Positions 1 to 13,244 are shown, counted from the stretch's first letter. The stretch: DNA of 64,000 nucleotides from Euphorbia lathyris (GCF_963576675.1 NC_088910.1:107350807-107414806), one strand, 5' to 3'. Made by a program: numbers and translations. The notes: generated from the sequence alone by a model not told the origin.

Positions 1-400
1 TGGATATCTCGTAGCGTTCGCACCTGGTTTGTTTCCCAAACAATTCCTTTAGGTGCATGATGATGGAATAGGCATCCATTTCCTCATGTTGCCTTTGTAA
101 TTCCGGTGTCATCGATGCAAGTATGATGCATCCGGCATGATCATCATCAGCCTTATGCTTCTAGTAAGCATCAATTTCCTCAATGGGAGCATCATCAGCA
201 GGGAGAGGGGGTATCGATGTATCAAGTACATACCCTATTTTATCGAACTTCAAAACAATTTTGAGGTTACGAAACCAGTCGGTGAAGTTTGAACCATTCA
301 ATTTGTTATCGGTAAGAATGTTTTGCAGATTGGTTTTAGTCATGATTATAAGAGTGGGTTTAATTAAACCTGAGAGTGAGAAAGAGTAAACGTATGTCAT
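1..400 (-). pseudogene. copia unit 0: gag 5' fragment with nonsense codon
   Basis: This is the N-terminal part of a Ty1/copia capsid protein, cut by the window edge. The likely start is the methionine of MTKTNLQNIL, near 341. The next 60 or so codons match the gag of the two neighbouring units, which have the same KLNGSNFTDWF and IPPLPADDAP words. At 161-163 the frame meets TAG. The same codon is CAG in unit 2 and CAA in unit 1, so the break is a point mutation private to this unit. Reading continues in frame beyond it toward base 1. Confidence 0.9.
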
Positions 401-1911
401 TCATTTGCTTAAAGTATATCAATCTAAAATTATAGGCCTTTTAGTTTATTTTAGATTGCTCCCACTATTTTGCCAAATTAATAGCCCCCCATATTAATTC
501 GAAGAATTTCACAAATCCTTTAGTGAGCTAGGATCCTAACTCCTGAGATTTCTCCTTGAGTTTACTCAACAAGCTAGTCTCATTCATTAGGTAGATTCAT
601 GTAATCAATCACATCTTTAATGTGATTCCTAGGTTATTGGGTTACTAACCACATTAGTAACTAATATGTTATTCATATTAATCCCAACCGTCTTGCCCAT
701 TAGTTTATGACAACATGAGTTTACTCATCCAATTATCATAATCTAATTTAAGTATTACCCCATATTCATGAAAAATGATTTTCGATAATTCAGGTGTTAC
801 CGAAAGGACCCCGAGCTTGAGTTTACTCAACAACCCAAAGGCCCTCAGCACTGCCGGCTGAATTATAATATTAGGGAGGGGCAACCGATTTTAATAACTT
901 GTTTATTTAATTAACTTTTTAATGAGGGATTTTATTTTAGGTCTCATAATCTAACTTAGTCTTGATTTGCTTTAGCATACATCAGACACATACATTCACA
1001 TACATTGGCGTTATGGACATATCATCTAAATTATTCCGTCGAGCCAGAGACGGAATAAAAGGGCAAACCTAAGGAAATACTAACTATTACATATTTCTCT
1101 TTAGGTCCTCCGTCTTCTCTATGGCGCCTTGAAATTACATATTAATTTCTATACTACTAAAGAAAACTTCAATTGAATTGAAGGGAATCAGATGAGTGGA
1201 GAAATTACAATAGATAGTAGAAAGGCAGGACTCGCAGACCCTATTTCAAAAATACCAAAAGACTAAAGAGGGTCCAAATATGTCCATAACTCCAAACATG
1301 CATAGACTCAATTAAATAAATTTAATTGGTTAATTACATAACTATCTTATGTAATATTTATGTTAATCACATTAACACATCAAATTAACTTTCATCTAAT
1401 TTTACTTCTAATAGTTTCGTATCTTTTATATTAATCTTTAGATTAATATAACTATACAAAACTCTAATTATGCACGTCCCAATTATTTTGATTTTAATTC
1501 ATTTAACATTTTGATTTACAAATTGGTAAAACAAACTTTTAAACGATTTTTTTTTCATTCGATAATCAAAACAGAAAACTATCAATTTCTGAAACATATT
1601 TATTTAAAATATATAAAAACGATTTTCAGAAAATAGGAAAAAATACTATAGATTTCCGTTTTATCTTTAGAATTAATAAAACTGATTTTATCAATCTAAC
1701 TATAAAACTAATAGATTTTGTTATAATGATTATCAACCAAAATAATTAGGAACATACGCATAATCTGTTTTAATTAACAATTAATTAAAACTTATTTATC
1801 TTTAGAATCAATTAATCAAAACAAGTTGTTAATTAATCCTAACTATAAATATTTATTCAATCCTATTGAAAAACTTCTAAATTTTCATATATGAAATAAC
1901 GGATTTAACGA
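401..1911 (-). other. copia unit 0: 1.5 kb untranslated leader
   Basis: This noncoding stretch between gag and the primer site is nearly identical to 7760-9267 and 15181-16722. It contains three copies of a 14-bp palindrome at 556-569, 715-728 and 817-830 (TTGAGTTTACTCAA, ATGAGTTTACTCAT, TTGAGTTTACTCAA). The same three copies recur at the same spacing in both other units. I see no open frame of note. Confidence 0.85.
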
Positions 1912-1925
1912 TGGCTCTCATACCA
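1912..1925 (-). promoter_or_regulatory. Primer binding site, unit 0 (mutated)
   Basis: This is the minus-strand complement of the 3' end of initiator tRNA-Met. It carries one change: the plus strand reads tggctctCatacca here and tggctctGatacca in the other two units. It abuts LTR1 with a one-base gap. Confidence 0.85.
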
Positions 1926-1926
1926 C

Positions 1927-3778
1927 TGTTGAAAATTAGGCTAAGGTATAGCAGCGAAAATATAAAATTTTTAACCTATTTCCATTTAACCACAAGATCC
2001 GTTAACCGTTATTTCATATAAAGAAGGATAAGAAGAAATACCTTTTAGAAGTTCTATCTACCTTTTGTTTGTTTTTCTTCTTCGAGTTCCCAAACACGAA
2101 ATAAAACACGGGAAGATTAATTTAGTATCAACCGTTGAATAGCAACCAAAGTAGATTGCCTCTAATTAATCAACACAAGATCAAGGATAAAAGAAATAGA
2201 TGAAATCAATTGATCGAACAAAGCCGTAGAGAAATCTCATCCTCGAACTAGGGGTGTCGAATTTTCTCTCACTTAGACTAGGTGAATTTCGAAAATCACA
2301 AGTAGGGTATGGCTTGCTTGGATTTCGAAAATCTCAAGGGAAGGGGTATTTATAATCTCTTGTATCTAATCCCTAGTTAGATAGAATTAGGTTACTGAAT
2401 AGGAATTCCATTCGGAATAGAATTCCTAATTATTATCTCATTATATATCTAATATATTAAGGATAGTAATAATAACCTTATTGGATAATAATAGGAGTAT
2501 ATTAATCTAATTAAAACTCATAACTTAATTATCTCTTAATTAATTTAATTCATATTCCTAATCTAATTAGGATTAACAAAATCAAATTAATTATTCATGT
2601 ATGTCACTACATGAATTTCGACCCCCTTATGTCCATGGGCCTTATTGGGCTCAATTGGGCTTCTATCAATTAATTAACATCTATCTCTCTTTTAGGTTCC
2701 AAGTCTTATGTGTGATCCATTAGGTTCTTATTGCTTCTAGCCGTATGCAACGTTATTAAATTAATTTTCAAAGAATTATATTTAATCTTTGCATAACAGA
2801 ATGATGTACAGAGTATGTGATTAGCAAGTCCGTAATCATTCCCCCAGAGCTATAAGAAGACAGGTTGATTCTGTCGTTAACCTTTCCGTATTAGTTACAG
2901 TATAATTCGATCCTTTATCAACTACATCCTTGAACTGAATCTTATGACTATGGGTGATGTCAAGTCCCATATAGCGAGACGTTCGTTTTACTTGTACAGG
3001 CCGAGTCAACTCAAAAAGATAGGTTAAGTGAAATCTGTATTTCTTACTCTTAAGCTATCACCTTGCAAGGATTTAGAGTCGAGTCTTCCACTAACGATCC
3101 ATGGATGTATCTCCCATTTATCGGGAGTGATAAATGCTCAATCCAATATATAACGACTCCGCAATTACTTCCTGTGATACCCAACATCTACTGTTCACAC
3201 CCCAGAGTCATCTCTGTTAAGGATCGTGTTACACCAGAGTCAAAGCATCACATTCCGTAATCCAGAATACCAATTAATATTCTTTTGAGTCTGAGGATTA
3301 GTTATACCTATTAATACCAAGGAGATGAACAGGTGACAAGGATGAATCTACCCATCCTATTATCTCAAATCGGATCCCCAATCCTAATGAACAACGTTTC
3401 ATCAGATCTATGTAACTGTCTAGATATCTGTATATATGAAGCTTGTGAGATCAGCTTTCTGTCGGACAGAAGACATTGTTACATACCAGTCTCAACAGTG
3501 ATATGTCAATCCCAAACATATCACTTGACTTGGGGTGGTTTTAAGTTTATCAGTTTACTATAAAGTTTTGTCTCACTTCATGCTTGTATGAACACTTTAT
3601 AATCACTTTAAATAAACTTACGGATTTCCTTTTATTAGACTTTATTTAGTGCTTAAAAGGGATTGCCTTTATATAGTTATAAAACATATATCTCATTAAA
3701 CAAATGATATAAAGAACACTTCATTTACATTAAGTTTGTATCCTAGAACAATTGTCTATAGGACACTAAACCCCAACA
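1927..3778 (-). repeat. copia LTR1 (1852 bp, internally deleted)
   Basis: This LTR starts TGTTG and ends CAACA. It lacks about 230 bp that LTR2 and LTR3 keep; the junction lies near 2061, between short TCTACC and TCTCCC words. It is the 3' LTR of unit 1 and also the 5' LTR of the partial unit 0. A minus-strand TATAAATA sits at 2347-2354. Confidence 0.92.
2347..2354 (-). promoter_or_regulatory. TATA box of copia LTR1
   Basis: TATAAATA on the minus strand, conserved at the equivalent place in LTR2 and LTR3. It is the likely core promoter for transcription of the unit to its left. Confidence 0.6.
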
Positions 3779-3790
3779 TACTCCCACTTG
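3779..3790 (-). promoter_or_regulatory. Polypurine tract, unit 1
   Basis: The minus strand reads AAGTGGGAGTA directly against the 3' LTR, a typical Ty1/copia plus-strand primer. Confidence 0.8.
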
Positions 3791-3921
3791 GACTAAAGCC
3801 AATTGTTTCTAAAACTTATCCCAGTAGAAGTTAAATGACGACCATGTATTCTCTGGGTTAAAGGCTTTGTCAACGGATCTGCAACGTTGTCCTTTGTAGG
3901 TACTCTTTCTATTCTCACATC

Positions 3922-5661
3922 TCATCTAGCCACAATCTCTCTAATGATGTGGTATCGCTTAAGGTAATGCTTGGATGCGTTATGAGACCGTGGTTCCTTT
4001 GCTTGCGCAATGGCTCCATTGTTATCACAGTACAGTGTAATGGGATTGACAATGTCAGGCACCACACCTAGTTCTGTAATGAACTTTCTAATCCAAACCG
4101 CTTCCTTTGCTGCTTCCGCAGCTGTGATATACTCTGACTTGGTCGTAGAAAAAGCTACGCTTCCCTGCTTGGAACTCTTCCAACTGACCGCGCCCCCATT
4201 CAAGATAAACAGGTATCCTGATTGGGATTTATAATCATTCTCATCTGTGAGATGACTTGCGTCTGAAAATCCTTCTATTTTCAGATCACCTTCTCCGTAC
4301 TCTAGGAACATATCTTTAGTTCTTCTCAAGTACTTAAGAATGTTCTTGATGGAAATCCAATGCTCGTCTCCCGGATTCCCTTGGTAATGACTCGTTACAG
4401 ATAACGCGAACGCTAAGTCAGGTCTAGTGCATAGCATAGCATACATAATCGAACCGATTGCGCTAGCGTACGGGACTACAGCCATGCGTCGTTTATCATC
4501 ATCGGTTTTAGGACATTGATGATTGTTTAACTTTACTCCATGTAACATGGGTAAGTTACCTCGTTTCGATTCAAGCATGCTAAACCGATTTAGCACCTTT
4601 TCAATGTATGTAGCCTGTGAAAGACCAAGCAGTCTTCTCAATCTATCTCTATAGATCTTTATACCAAGTATATAAGCTGCTTCACCAAGGTCTTTCATTG
4701 AGAAGTTACTAGATAACCATACTTTCACTGACTGTAAGAGAGCAACGTCATTTCCCATTAATAATATATCGTCCACATATAGTATGAGAAATGCTACAGA
4801 GCTCCCACTTGATTTCTTGTAAATGCAAGCTTCTTCGCAATTTTGTTCAAAACCAAATTGTTTTATGGTTTCGTCAAAACGCTTATTCCAGCTTCTAGAT
4901 GCTTGCTTGAGTCCATAAATGGATCTCTGAAGTTTGCAAACTTTATTTGCATCCTTCGATATGAAACCTTCAGGCTGCATCATATATACATCCTCAAGCA
5001 TGTTTCCGTTTAGGAAAGCTGTTTTCACATCCATTTGCCAAATCTCATAATCGTAGTGAGCGGCAATTGCAAGCATGATTTTGATTGATTTGGACATAGC
5101 CACAGGAGAGAAAGTTTCGTCATAATCAATTCCTTGCTTCTGACGATATCCTTTCGCTACTAACCTAGCTTTGTAGGTGCTAACCTTTACATCCATGTCT
5201 GTCTTCTTTTTGAAGATCCACCTCCACCCAATGGGTATTATCCCTTCGGGTGGATCAACCAAAGTCCACACTTGGTTAGTATACATGGAATCCATTTCAG
5301 AATCCAGGGCCTCAAGCAATGCTTTAGAATCTGGACTAGTAAGAGCCTCTTCGTAGTTTTCGGGTTCGTCGCCTAACACGGGAACCTCATTATCATCTCC
5401 CACTAGAAAACCATATCTAACTGGGAGTTCACGAACTCTTTGTGATCTACGAATAGGTGGCACTGGAGTCTCATCTAATGGGACTCCTTCGGGTACCTCA
5501 ACCGCCTCTGTTGTTTCAGTCAGTGTTTCTTCTTCTTGAACTTCGTCAAGTTCAATCATGCTTCCCTTTTGTGTTTCTTCGAGAAACTCTTTCTCTAAGA
5601 AGGTTGCGTGCTTGGATACGATTACTTTCTGATCATCTGGATGATAGAAGTAATATCCCAT
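3922..5661 (-). pseudogene. copia unit 1: reverse transcriptase and RNase H
   Basis: This 579-residue frame holds the Ty1/copia RT core: WRWIFKKKTD and [11 protein letters not shown], then MDVKTAFLNG, YGLKQASRSW and the catalytic YVDDILLMG. The RNase H region follows, with GFSDASH, KSEYITAAEAAKEAVW and LYCDNNGA. The enzyme would copy element RNA in the cytoplasmic particle and degrade the RNA strand. The frame stops at TGA (3922-3924), where unit 2 has GGA. This removes about 40 C-terminal residues of RNase H that unit 2 keeps up to 11376. The frame is in phase with upstream pol but is separated from it by a stop in the integrase region. Confidence 0.92.
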
Positions 5662-6655
5662 AGTTTCCTTAGGGTATCCAATGAAGAAACATTTATCAGA
5701 TTTCGAATCTAGTTTGTCAGACGCAATGCGTTTGACAAAGGCTGAACAACCTCAACTCTCATAAATGAAAACACGGGTTTCCTACCAACGAACAATTAAT
5801 ATGGTGTGGAACTAGCGGATTTAGTTGGTACTCGATTTAGGGTGAAGAGGGCAGTTTCTAAGGCATAGCCCTAGAACGTCTTTGGAAGTAAGGCCATGCT
5901 CATCATGGATCGTACCATATCTAATAGGGTACGGTTTCTCCTCTCGGACACACCATTATGTTGTGGTGTATAGGGAGGTGTCCATTGTGAGCATATCCCA
6001 CATTCAGTTAGATAATTTAGAAAATCATCTGAAAGATATTCGCCACCTCGATCAGATCGAAGCGTCTTTATTTTCTTTCCTAATTGATTTTCTACTTCAT
6101 TCTTGAAGCATTTGAATTTCTCAAAAGCTTCTGACTTGTGCTTCATCAAGTAGATGTAACCATATCGGGTATGGTCATCTATGAAGCTTATGAAGAATCT
6201 GAATCCTCCTCTTGCTTGGACTGACATAGGACCACATACATCTGAATGAATGAGTCCTAGAGTGTCTGATACACGCTCACCTTTATTGCTAAAGGGTGTC
6301 TTTGTCATTTTACCTTTTAAACATGATTCGCATGTTTCCAATGATTCGGGATCGATTGGATCTATAAGCCCATCTGAATGTAGCTTTAGCATGCATTTCT
6401 TGTTTATGTGGCCTAAACGACAATGCCACAAGTAAGTTGAATTATCTAGCTTATGTCTTTTGGTATCAATTGCAAAAGCAGTTTGTTATCTAACACATAA
6501 ATCCCATTTTGTGAAATTCCTGAAAAATAGAAGATCGAATCTTTATAAAAATTGCAACTCTTGTCTTTTATTGAAATATGAAAACCGTCGTCAACAAGAC
6601 GGCTAATAGTAATAATGTTGCGAGACATTTGAGGAACGCATAAACAATTCCTTAA
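5662..6655 (-). pseudogene. copia unit 1: integrase and end of protease, frameshifted
   Basis: The longest open part (5871-6431) has the zinc-binding HHCC region (WHCRLGHIN, CESCLKG) and the catalytic core: D in HSDVCGP, D in LRSDRGGEY, E in NGVSERRNR. The product would insert element cDNA into chromosomes. Three breaks are visible. There is a 4-bp deletion near 6479 relative to unit 2. There is a TAG at 5871-5873, directly after PKTF, which unit 2 shares exactly. A frame change also separates it from the protease. A further frame at 6446-6628 carries the segment between protease and integrase. Confidence 0.88.
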
Positions 6656-7759
6656 TTACATTACAAGCCCAGAGGCCAAATTTAAAACATAATCTCCAAT
6701 TGCGAGGGCGGCAAGTCTTGCTCCATTTCCTACTCGCAAGTTTATGCTTTCTTTCTTTAGTTCCCTAGTCTGATTTAGCTCCTGCATATTTGTACAAATA
6801 TGAGATCCACATCCGGTATCTAATACCCAAGATTCAGACAGTGAAACTGTATTTATTTCAATATAAAACATACCAGATGTTGAAGCACTGCCATTTCCCT
6901 TCTTGAGGGAGGTTAAGTACTCCTTGCAGTTCCTCTTCCAATGCCCGTCTTTACCACAGAAGTGGCACTCTCTTTTGGGCTTCTTCACTTCCTTTCCCTT
7001 AGCTTTGTAGGGCACGGCTTTCTTACCTTTCTTGGGATAATTAGGATTGGGATAGCTCCGTTTCCTTTTCTTTGATCCCTCAATGACAAGAGCCGGTATG
7101 GCTTTGTCTTTCTTTATATTGGGCTCAACTGACTTGAGCATATTTGCAAGCTCTTCAAGAGAGGTTTGCAAGTCATTCCTCTGATAGTTCATAATGAACT
7201 GTGAATAACTTTCTGAGAGGGATTGAAGAATTAAGTCTATACTTAATTCGTTATCCATCGTAAATCCAATACTAGAAAGTTTGGTAATGCAGCCAATCAT
7301 CTTGACACAATGTGTCATGACAGATGTGCCCTCTTGCAACCTACTACAACATAGCAACTTGGATATCTCATAGCGTTCGCACCTGGTTTGTTTCCCAAAC
7401 AATTCCTTTAGGTGCATGATGATGGAATAGGCATCCATTTCCTCATGTTGCCTTTGTAATTCCGGTGTCATCGATGCAAGTATGATGCATCCGGCATGAT
7501 CATCATCAGCCTTATGCTTTTGGTAAGCATCAATTTCCTCAATGGGAGCATCATCAGCAGGGAGAGGGGGTATCGATGTATCAAGTACATACCTTATTTT
7601 ATCGAACTTCAAAACAATTTTGAGGTTACGAAACCAGTCGGTGAAGTTTGAACCATTCAATTTGTTATCGGTAAGAATGTTTTGCAGATTGGTTTTAGTC
7701 ATGATTATAAGAGTGGGTTTAATTAAACCTGAGAGTGAGAAAGAGTAAACATATGTCAT
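6656..7759 (-). pseudogene. copia unit 1: gag and protease
   Basis: This is a 367-residue frame. Gag starts at the internal methionine of MTKTNLQNIL near 7700, because the 19 preceding residues look like leader. In order there is a UBN2-type gag region (LKELFGKQTRCERYEISKLL), a basic stretch, a CCHC knuckle (CHFCGKDGHWKRNC), and the start of the aspartic protease with DTGCGSHI. Gag would form the particle, and the protease would process the polyprotein. The frame closes at 6656, within protease, so gag is intact here but the polyprotein is not. Confidence 0.9.
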
Positions 7760-9267
7760 TCGTTTGCTTTAAAGTATATCAATCTAAAATTATAGGCCTT
7801 TTAGTTTATTTTAGATTGTTCCCACTATTTTACCAAATTAATAGCCCTCCATATTAATTCGAAGAATTTCACAAATCCTTTAGTGAGCTAGGATCCTAAC
7901 TCCTGAGATTTCGCCTTGAGTTTACTCAACAAGCTAGTCTCATTCATTAGGTAGATTCATGTAATCAATCACATCTTTAATGTGATTCCTAGGTTATTGG
8001 GTTACTAACCACATTAGTAACTAATATGCTATTCATATTAATCCCAACCGTCTTGCCCATTAGTTTATGACAACATGAGTTTACTCATCCAATTATCATA
8101 ATCTAATTTAAGTATTACCCCATATTCATAAAAAATGATTTTCGATAATTCAGGTGTTACCGAAAGGACCCCGAGCTTGAGTTTACTCAACAACCCAAAG
8201 GCCCTCAGCACTGCCGGCTGAATTATAATATTAGGGAGGGGCAACCGATTTTAATAACTTGTTTATTTACTTAACTTTTTAATGAGGGATTTTATTTTAG
8301 GTCTCATAATCTAACTTAGTATTGATTTGCTTTAGCATACATCAGACACATACATTCACATACATTGGCGTTATGGACATATCATCTAAATTATTCCGTC
8401 GATCCAGAGACGGAATAAAAGGGCAAACCTAAGGAAATACTAACTATTACATATTTCTCTTTAGGTCCTCCGTCTTCTCCATGGTGCCTTGAAATTACAT
8501 ATTAATTTCTATACTACTAAAGAAAACTTCAATTGAATTGAAAGGAATCAGATGAGAGGAGAAATTACAATAGATAGTAGAAAGGCAGGACTCGCAGGCC
8601 CTATTTCAAAAATACCAAAAGACTAAAGAGGGTCTAAATATGTCCATAACTCCAAACATGCATAGACTCAATTAAATAAATTTAATTGGTTGATTACATA
8701 ACTATCTTATGTAATATTTATGTTAATCACATTAACATATCAAATTAACTTTCATCCAATTTTACTTCTAATAGTTTCGTATCTTTTATATTAATCTTTA
8801 GATTAATATAACTATACAAAACTTTAATTATCCACGTTCCAATTATTTTGATTTTAATTCATTTAACATTTTGATTTACAAATTGGTAAAACAAACTTTT
8901 AAACGAATTTTTCATTCGATAATCAAAACAGAAAACTATCAATTTCTGAAACATATGTATTTAAAATATATAAAAACGATTTTAAACATATATATATCAG
9001 TTCTAAAACGGTATTAAAACGATTTTCAGAAAATAGGAAAAACTACTATAGATTTCCGTTTTATCTTTAGAATTAATAAAACTGATTTTATCAATCTAAC
9101 TATAAAACTAATAGATTTTGTTATAATGATTATAAACCAAAATAATTAGGAACATACGCATAATCTGTTTTAATTAAATAATTTGTTAATTAATCCTAAC
9201 TATAAATATTTATTCAATCCTATTGAAAACTTCTAAATTTTCATATATGAAATAACGGATTTAACGA
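7760..9267 (-). other. copia unit 1: 1.5 kb untranslated leader
   Basis: This is noncoding sequence between gag and primer site. The triple palindrome is at 7916-7929, 8075-8088 and 8177-8190. Near 8990 it has a short extra block (tatatatcagttctaaaac) that is missing from unit 0. Confidence 0.85.
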
Positions 9268-9281
9268 TGGCTCTGATACCA
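9268..9281 (-). promoter_or_regulatory. Primer binding site, unit 1
   Basis: The minus strand reads TGGTATCAGAGCCA, complementary to initiator tRNA-Met. It lies one base from LTR2. Confidence 0.93.
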
Positions 9282-9282
9282 C

Positions 9283-11361
9283 TGTTGGAAATTAGGCTAA
9301 GGTATAGCAGCGGAAATATAAAATTTTTAACCTATTTCCATTTAACCACAAGATCCGTTAACCGTTATTTCATATAAAGAAGGATAAGAAGAAATACCTT
9401 TTAGAAGTTCTATCTACCGTTGCAAACGAAGTGCCCACAACTTCAAAAGAGATAGAAACTGTCTACCAATCTTCCCCTATCCGAAACAGACCTTCCAGAC
9501 CTCCGAACGACAATCCCTTCGGTGGAAACGTGGAAGAATATGTCTAGAAGCTCCTGTCGAAAAATCGCGACGATACGACGGTTCAATCTCCGGGAATCCG
9601 CGAAATCGTGAACTGACCTGATGTAGGAGTAGTAAAACGAATTTCTCCCTTTTGTTTGTTTTTCTTCTTCGAGTTCCCAAACACGAAATAAAACACGGGA
9701 AGATTAATTTAGTATCAACCGTTGAATAGCAACCAAAGTAGATTGCCTCTAATTAATCAACACAAGATCAAGGATAAAAGAAATAGATGAAATCAATTGA
9801 TCGAACGAAGCCGTAGAGAAATCTCGTCCTCGAACTAGGGGTGTCGAATTTTCTCTCACTTAGACTAGGTGAATTTCGAAAATCACAAGTAGGGTATGGC
9901 TTGCTTGGATTTCGAAAATCTCAAGGGAAGGGGTATTTATAATCTCTTGTATCTAATCCCTAGTTAGATAGAATTAGGTTACTGAATAGGAATTCCATTC
10001 GGAATAGAATTCCTAATTATTATCTCACTATATATCTAATATATTAAGGATAATAATAATAACCTTATTGGATAATAATATGAGTATATTAATCTAAAAC
10101 TCCTAACTTAATTATCTCTTAATTAATTTAATTCATATTCCTAATCTAATTAGGATTAACAAAATCAAATTAATTATTCATGTATGTCACTACATGAATT
10201 TCGACCCCCTTATGTCCATGGGCCTTATTAGGCTCAATTGGGCTTCTATCAATTAATTAACATCTATCTCTCTTTTAGGTTCCAAGTCTTATGTGTGATC
10301 CGTTGGGTTCTTATTGCTTCTAGCCGTATGCAACGTTATTAAATTAATTTTTAAAGAATTATATTTAATCTTTGCATAACAGAATGATGTACAAAGTATG
10401 TGATTAGCAAGTCCGTAATCATTCCCCCAGAGCTATAAGAAGATAGGTTGATTCTGTCGTTAACCTTTCCGTATTAGTTACAGTATAATTCGATCCTTTA
10501 TCAACTACATCCTTGAACTGAATCTTATGACTATGGGTGATGTCAAGTCACATATAGCGAGACGTTCGTTTTACTTGTACAGGCCGAGTCAACTCAAAAA
10601 GATAGGTTAAGTGAAATCTGTATTTCTTACTCTTAAGCTATCACCTTGCAAGGATTTAGAGTCGAGTCTTCCACAAGCAATCCGTGCATGTATCTCCCAT
10701 TTATCGGGAGTGATAAATGCTCAATCCAATATATAACAACTTCGCAATTACTTCCTGTGATACCCAACGTCTACTATTCACACCCCTGAGTCATCTCTGT
10801 TAAGGATCGTGTTACACCAGAGTCAAAGCATCACATTCCGTAATCCAGAATACCAATTAATATTCCTTTGAGTATGAGGATTAGTTATACCTATTAATAC
10901 CAATGAGATGAACAGGTGACAAGGATGAATCTACCCATCCTGTTATCTCAAATCGGATCCCCAATCCTAATGAACAACGTTTCATCGGATCTATGTAACT
11001 GTCCAGATATCTGTATATATGAAGCTTGTGAGATCAGCTTTCTGTCGGACAGAAGACATTGTTACATACCAGTCTCAACAGTGATATGTCAATCCCAAAC
11101 ATATCACTTGACTTGGGGTGGTTTTAAGTTTATCAGTTTACTATAAAGTTTTGTCTCACTTCATGCTTGTATGAACACTTTATAATCACTTTAAATAAAC
11201 TTACGGATTTCCTTTTATTAGACTTTATTTAGTGCTTAAAAGGGATTGCCTTTATATAGTTATAAAACATATATCTCATTAAACAAATGATATAAAGAAC
11301 ACTTCATTTACATTAAGTTTGTATCCTAGAACAATTGTCTATAGGACACTAAACCCCAACA
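9283..11361 (-). repeat. copia LTR2 (2079 bp), shared by units 1 and 2
   Basis: This is the 5' LTR of unit 1 and the 3' LTR of unit 2 at the same time. It starts TGTTGG and ends CCCAACA. It is very similar to LTR3 over its whole length, including the roughly 230 bp missing from LTR1. A minus-strand TATAAATA is at 9934-9941. Confidence 0.94.
9934..9941 (-). promoter_or_regulatory. TATA box of copia LTR2
   Basis: TATAAATA on the minus strand, upstream of unit 1 leader and gag. Confidence 0.6.
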
Positions 11362-11373
11362 TACTCCCACTTG
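11362..11373 (-). promoter_or_regulatory. Polypurine tract, unit 2
   Basis: Same AAGTGGGAGTA tract as in unit 1, touching LTR2. The last pol codons end at 11376, next to it. Confidence 0.8.
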
Positions 11374-11375
11374 GA

Positions 11376-13244
11376 CTAAAGCCAATTGTTTCTAAAACTT
11401 ATCCCAGTAGAAGTTAAATGACGACCATGTATTCTCTGGGTTAAAGGCTTTGTCAACGGATCTGCAACGTTGTCCTTTGTAGGTACTCTTTCTATTCTCA
11501 CATCTCCTCTAGCCACAATCTCTCTAATGATGTGGTATCGCTTAAGGTAATGCTTGGATGCGTTATGAGACCGTGGTTCCTTTGCTTGCGCAATGGCTCC
11601 ATTGTTATCACAGTACAGTGTAATGGGATTGACAATGTCAGGCACCACACCTAGTTCTGTAATGAACTTTCTAATCCAAACCGCTTCCTTTGCTGCTTCC
11701 GTAGCTGTGATATACTCTGACTTGGTCGTAGAAAAAGCTACGGTTCCCTGCTTGGAACTCTTCCAACTGACCGCGCCCCCATTCAAGATAAACAGGTATC
11801 CTGATTGGGATTTATAATCATTCTCATCTGTGAGATGACTTGTGTCTGAAAATCCTTCTATTTTCAGATCACCTTCTCCGTACACTAGGAACATATCTTT
11901 AGTTCTTCTCAAGTACTTAAGAATGTTCTTGACGGCAATCCAATGCTCATCTCCCGGATTCCCTTGGTAACGACTCGTTACAGATAACGCGAACGCTACG
12001 TCAGGTCTAGTGCATAGCATAACATACATAATCGAACCGATTGCGCTGGTGTACGGGACTACAGCCATGCGTTGTTTATCATCATCGGTTTTAGGACATT
12101 GATGATTGTTTAACTTTACTCCATGTAACATGGGTAAGTTACCTCGTTTCGATTCAAGCATGCTAAACCGATTTAGCACCTTTTCAATGTATGTAGCCTG
12201 TGAAAGACCAAGCAGTCTTCTCGATCTATCTCTATAGATCTTTATACCAAGTATATAAGCTGCTTCACCAAGGTCTTTCATTGAGAAGTTACCAGATAAC
12301 CATACTTTCACTGACTGTAAGAGAGCAACATCATTTCCCATTAATAATATATCGTCCACATATAGTATGAGAAATGCTATAGAGCTCCCACTTGCTTTCT
12401 TGCAAATGCAAGCTTCTTCGCAATTTTGTTCAAAACCAAATTGTTTTATGGTTTCGTCAAAACGCTTATTCCAGATTCTAGATGCTTGCTTGAGTCCATA
12501 AATGGATCTCTGAAGTTTGCAAACTTTATTTGCATCCTTCGATATGAAACCTTCAGGCTGCATCATATATACATCCTCAAGCATGTTTCCGTTTAGGAAA
12601 GCTGTTTTCACATCCATTTGCCAAATCTCATAATCGTAGTGAGCGGCAATTGCAAGCATGATTTTGATTGATTTGGACATAGCCACAGGAGAGAAAGTTT
12701 CGTCATAATCAATTCCTTGCTTCTGACGATATCCTTTCGCTACTAACCTAGCTTTGTAGGTGCTAACCTTTCCATCCATGTCTGTCTTCTTTTTGAAGAT
12801 CCACCTGCACCCAATGGGTATTATCCCTTCGGGCGGATCAACCAAAGTCCACACTTGGTTAGTATACATGGAATCCATTTCAGAATCCATGGCCTCAAGC
12901 AATGCTTTAGAATCTGGACTAGTAAGAGCCTCTTTATAGTTTTCGGGTTCGTCGTCTAACACGGGAACCTCATTATCATCTCCCACTAGAAAACCATAAC
13001 TAACTGGGAGTTCACGAACTCTTTGTGATCTACGAATAGGTGGCACTGGAGTCTCATCTAATGGGACTCCTTCGGGTACCTCAACCGTCTCTGTTGTTTC
13101 AGTCGGTGTTTCTTCTTCTTGAACTTCGTCAAGTTCAATCATGCTTCCCTTTTGTGTTTCTTCGAGAAACTCTTTCTCTAAGAAGGTTGCGTGCTTGGAT
13201 ACGATTACTTTCTGATCATCTGGATGATAGAAGTAATATCCCAT
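11376..13244 (-). pseudogene. copia unit 2: reverse transcriptase and RNase H, full C-terminus
   Basis: This 622-residue frame has the same domain order as unit 1 (MDVKTAFLNG, YGLKQAS, YVDDILLMG, LYCDNNGA). It continues through HIIREIVARGDVRIE and the NVADPLTKPL motif to a natural stop beside the polypurine tract. The RT and RNase H part is therefore the best preserved of the array and shows no internal stop. It is counted as a pseudogene because the upstream integrase and protease are broken, so it cannot be made as part of a normal polyprotein. Confidence 0.92.

Noticed and set aside
9477..9680. Minus-strand 67-codon frame inside LTR2
   Set aside because: It lies in the LTR segment missing from LTR1, is not conserved as a frame in LTR3, and has no homology.
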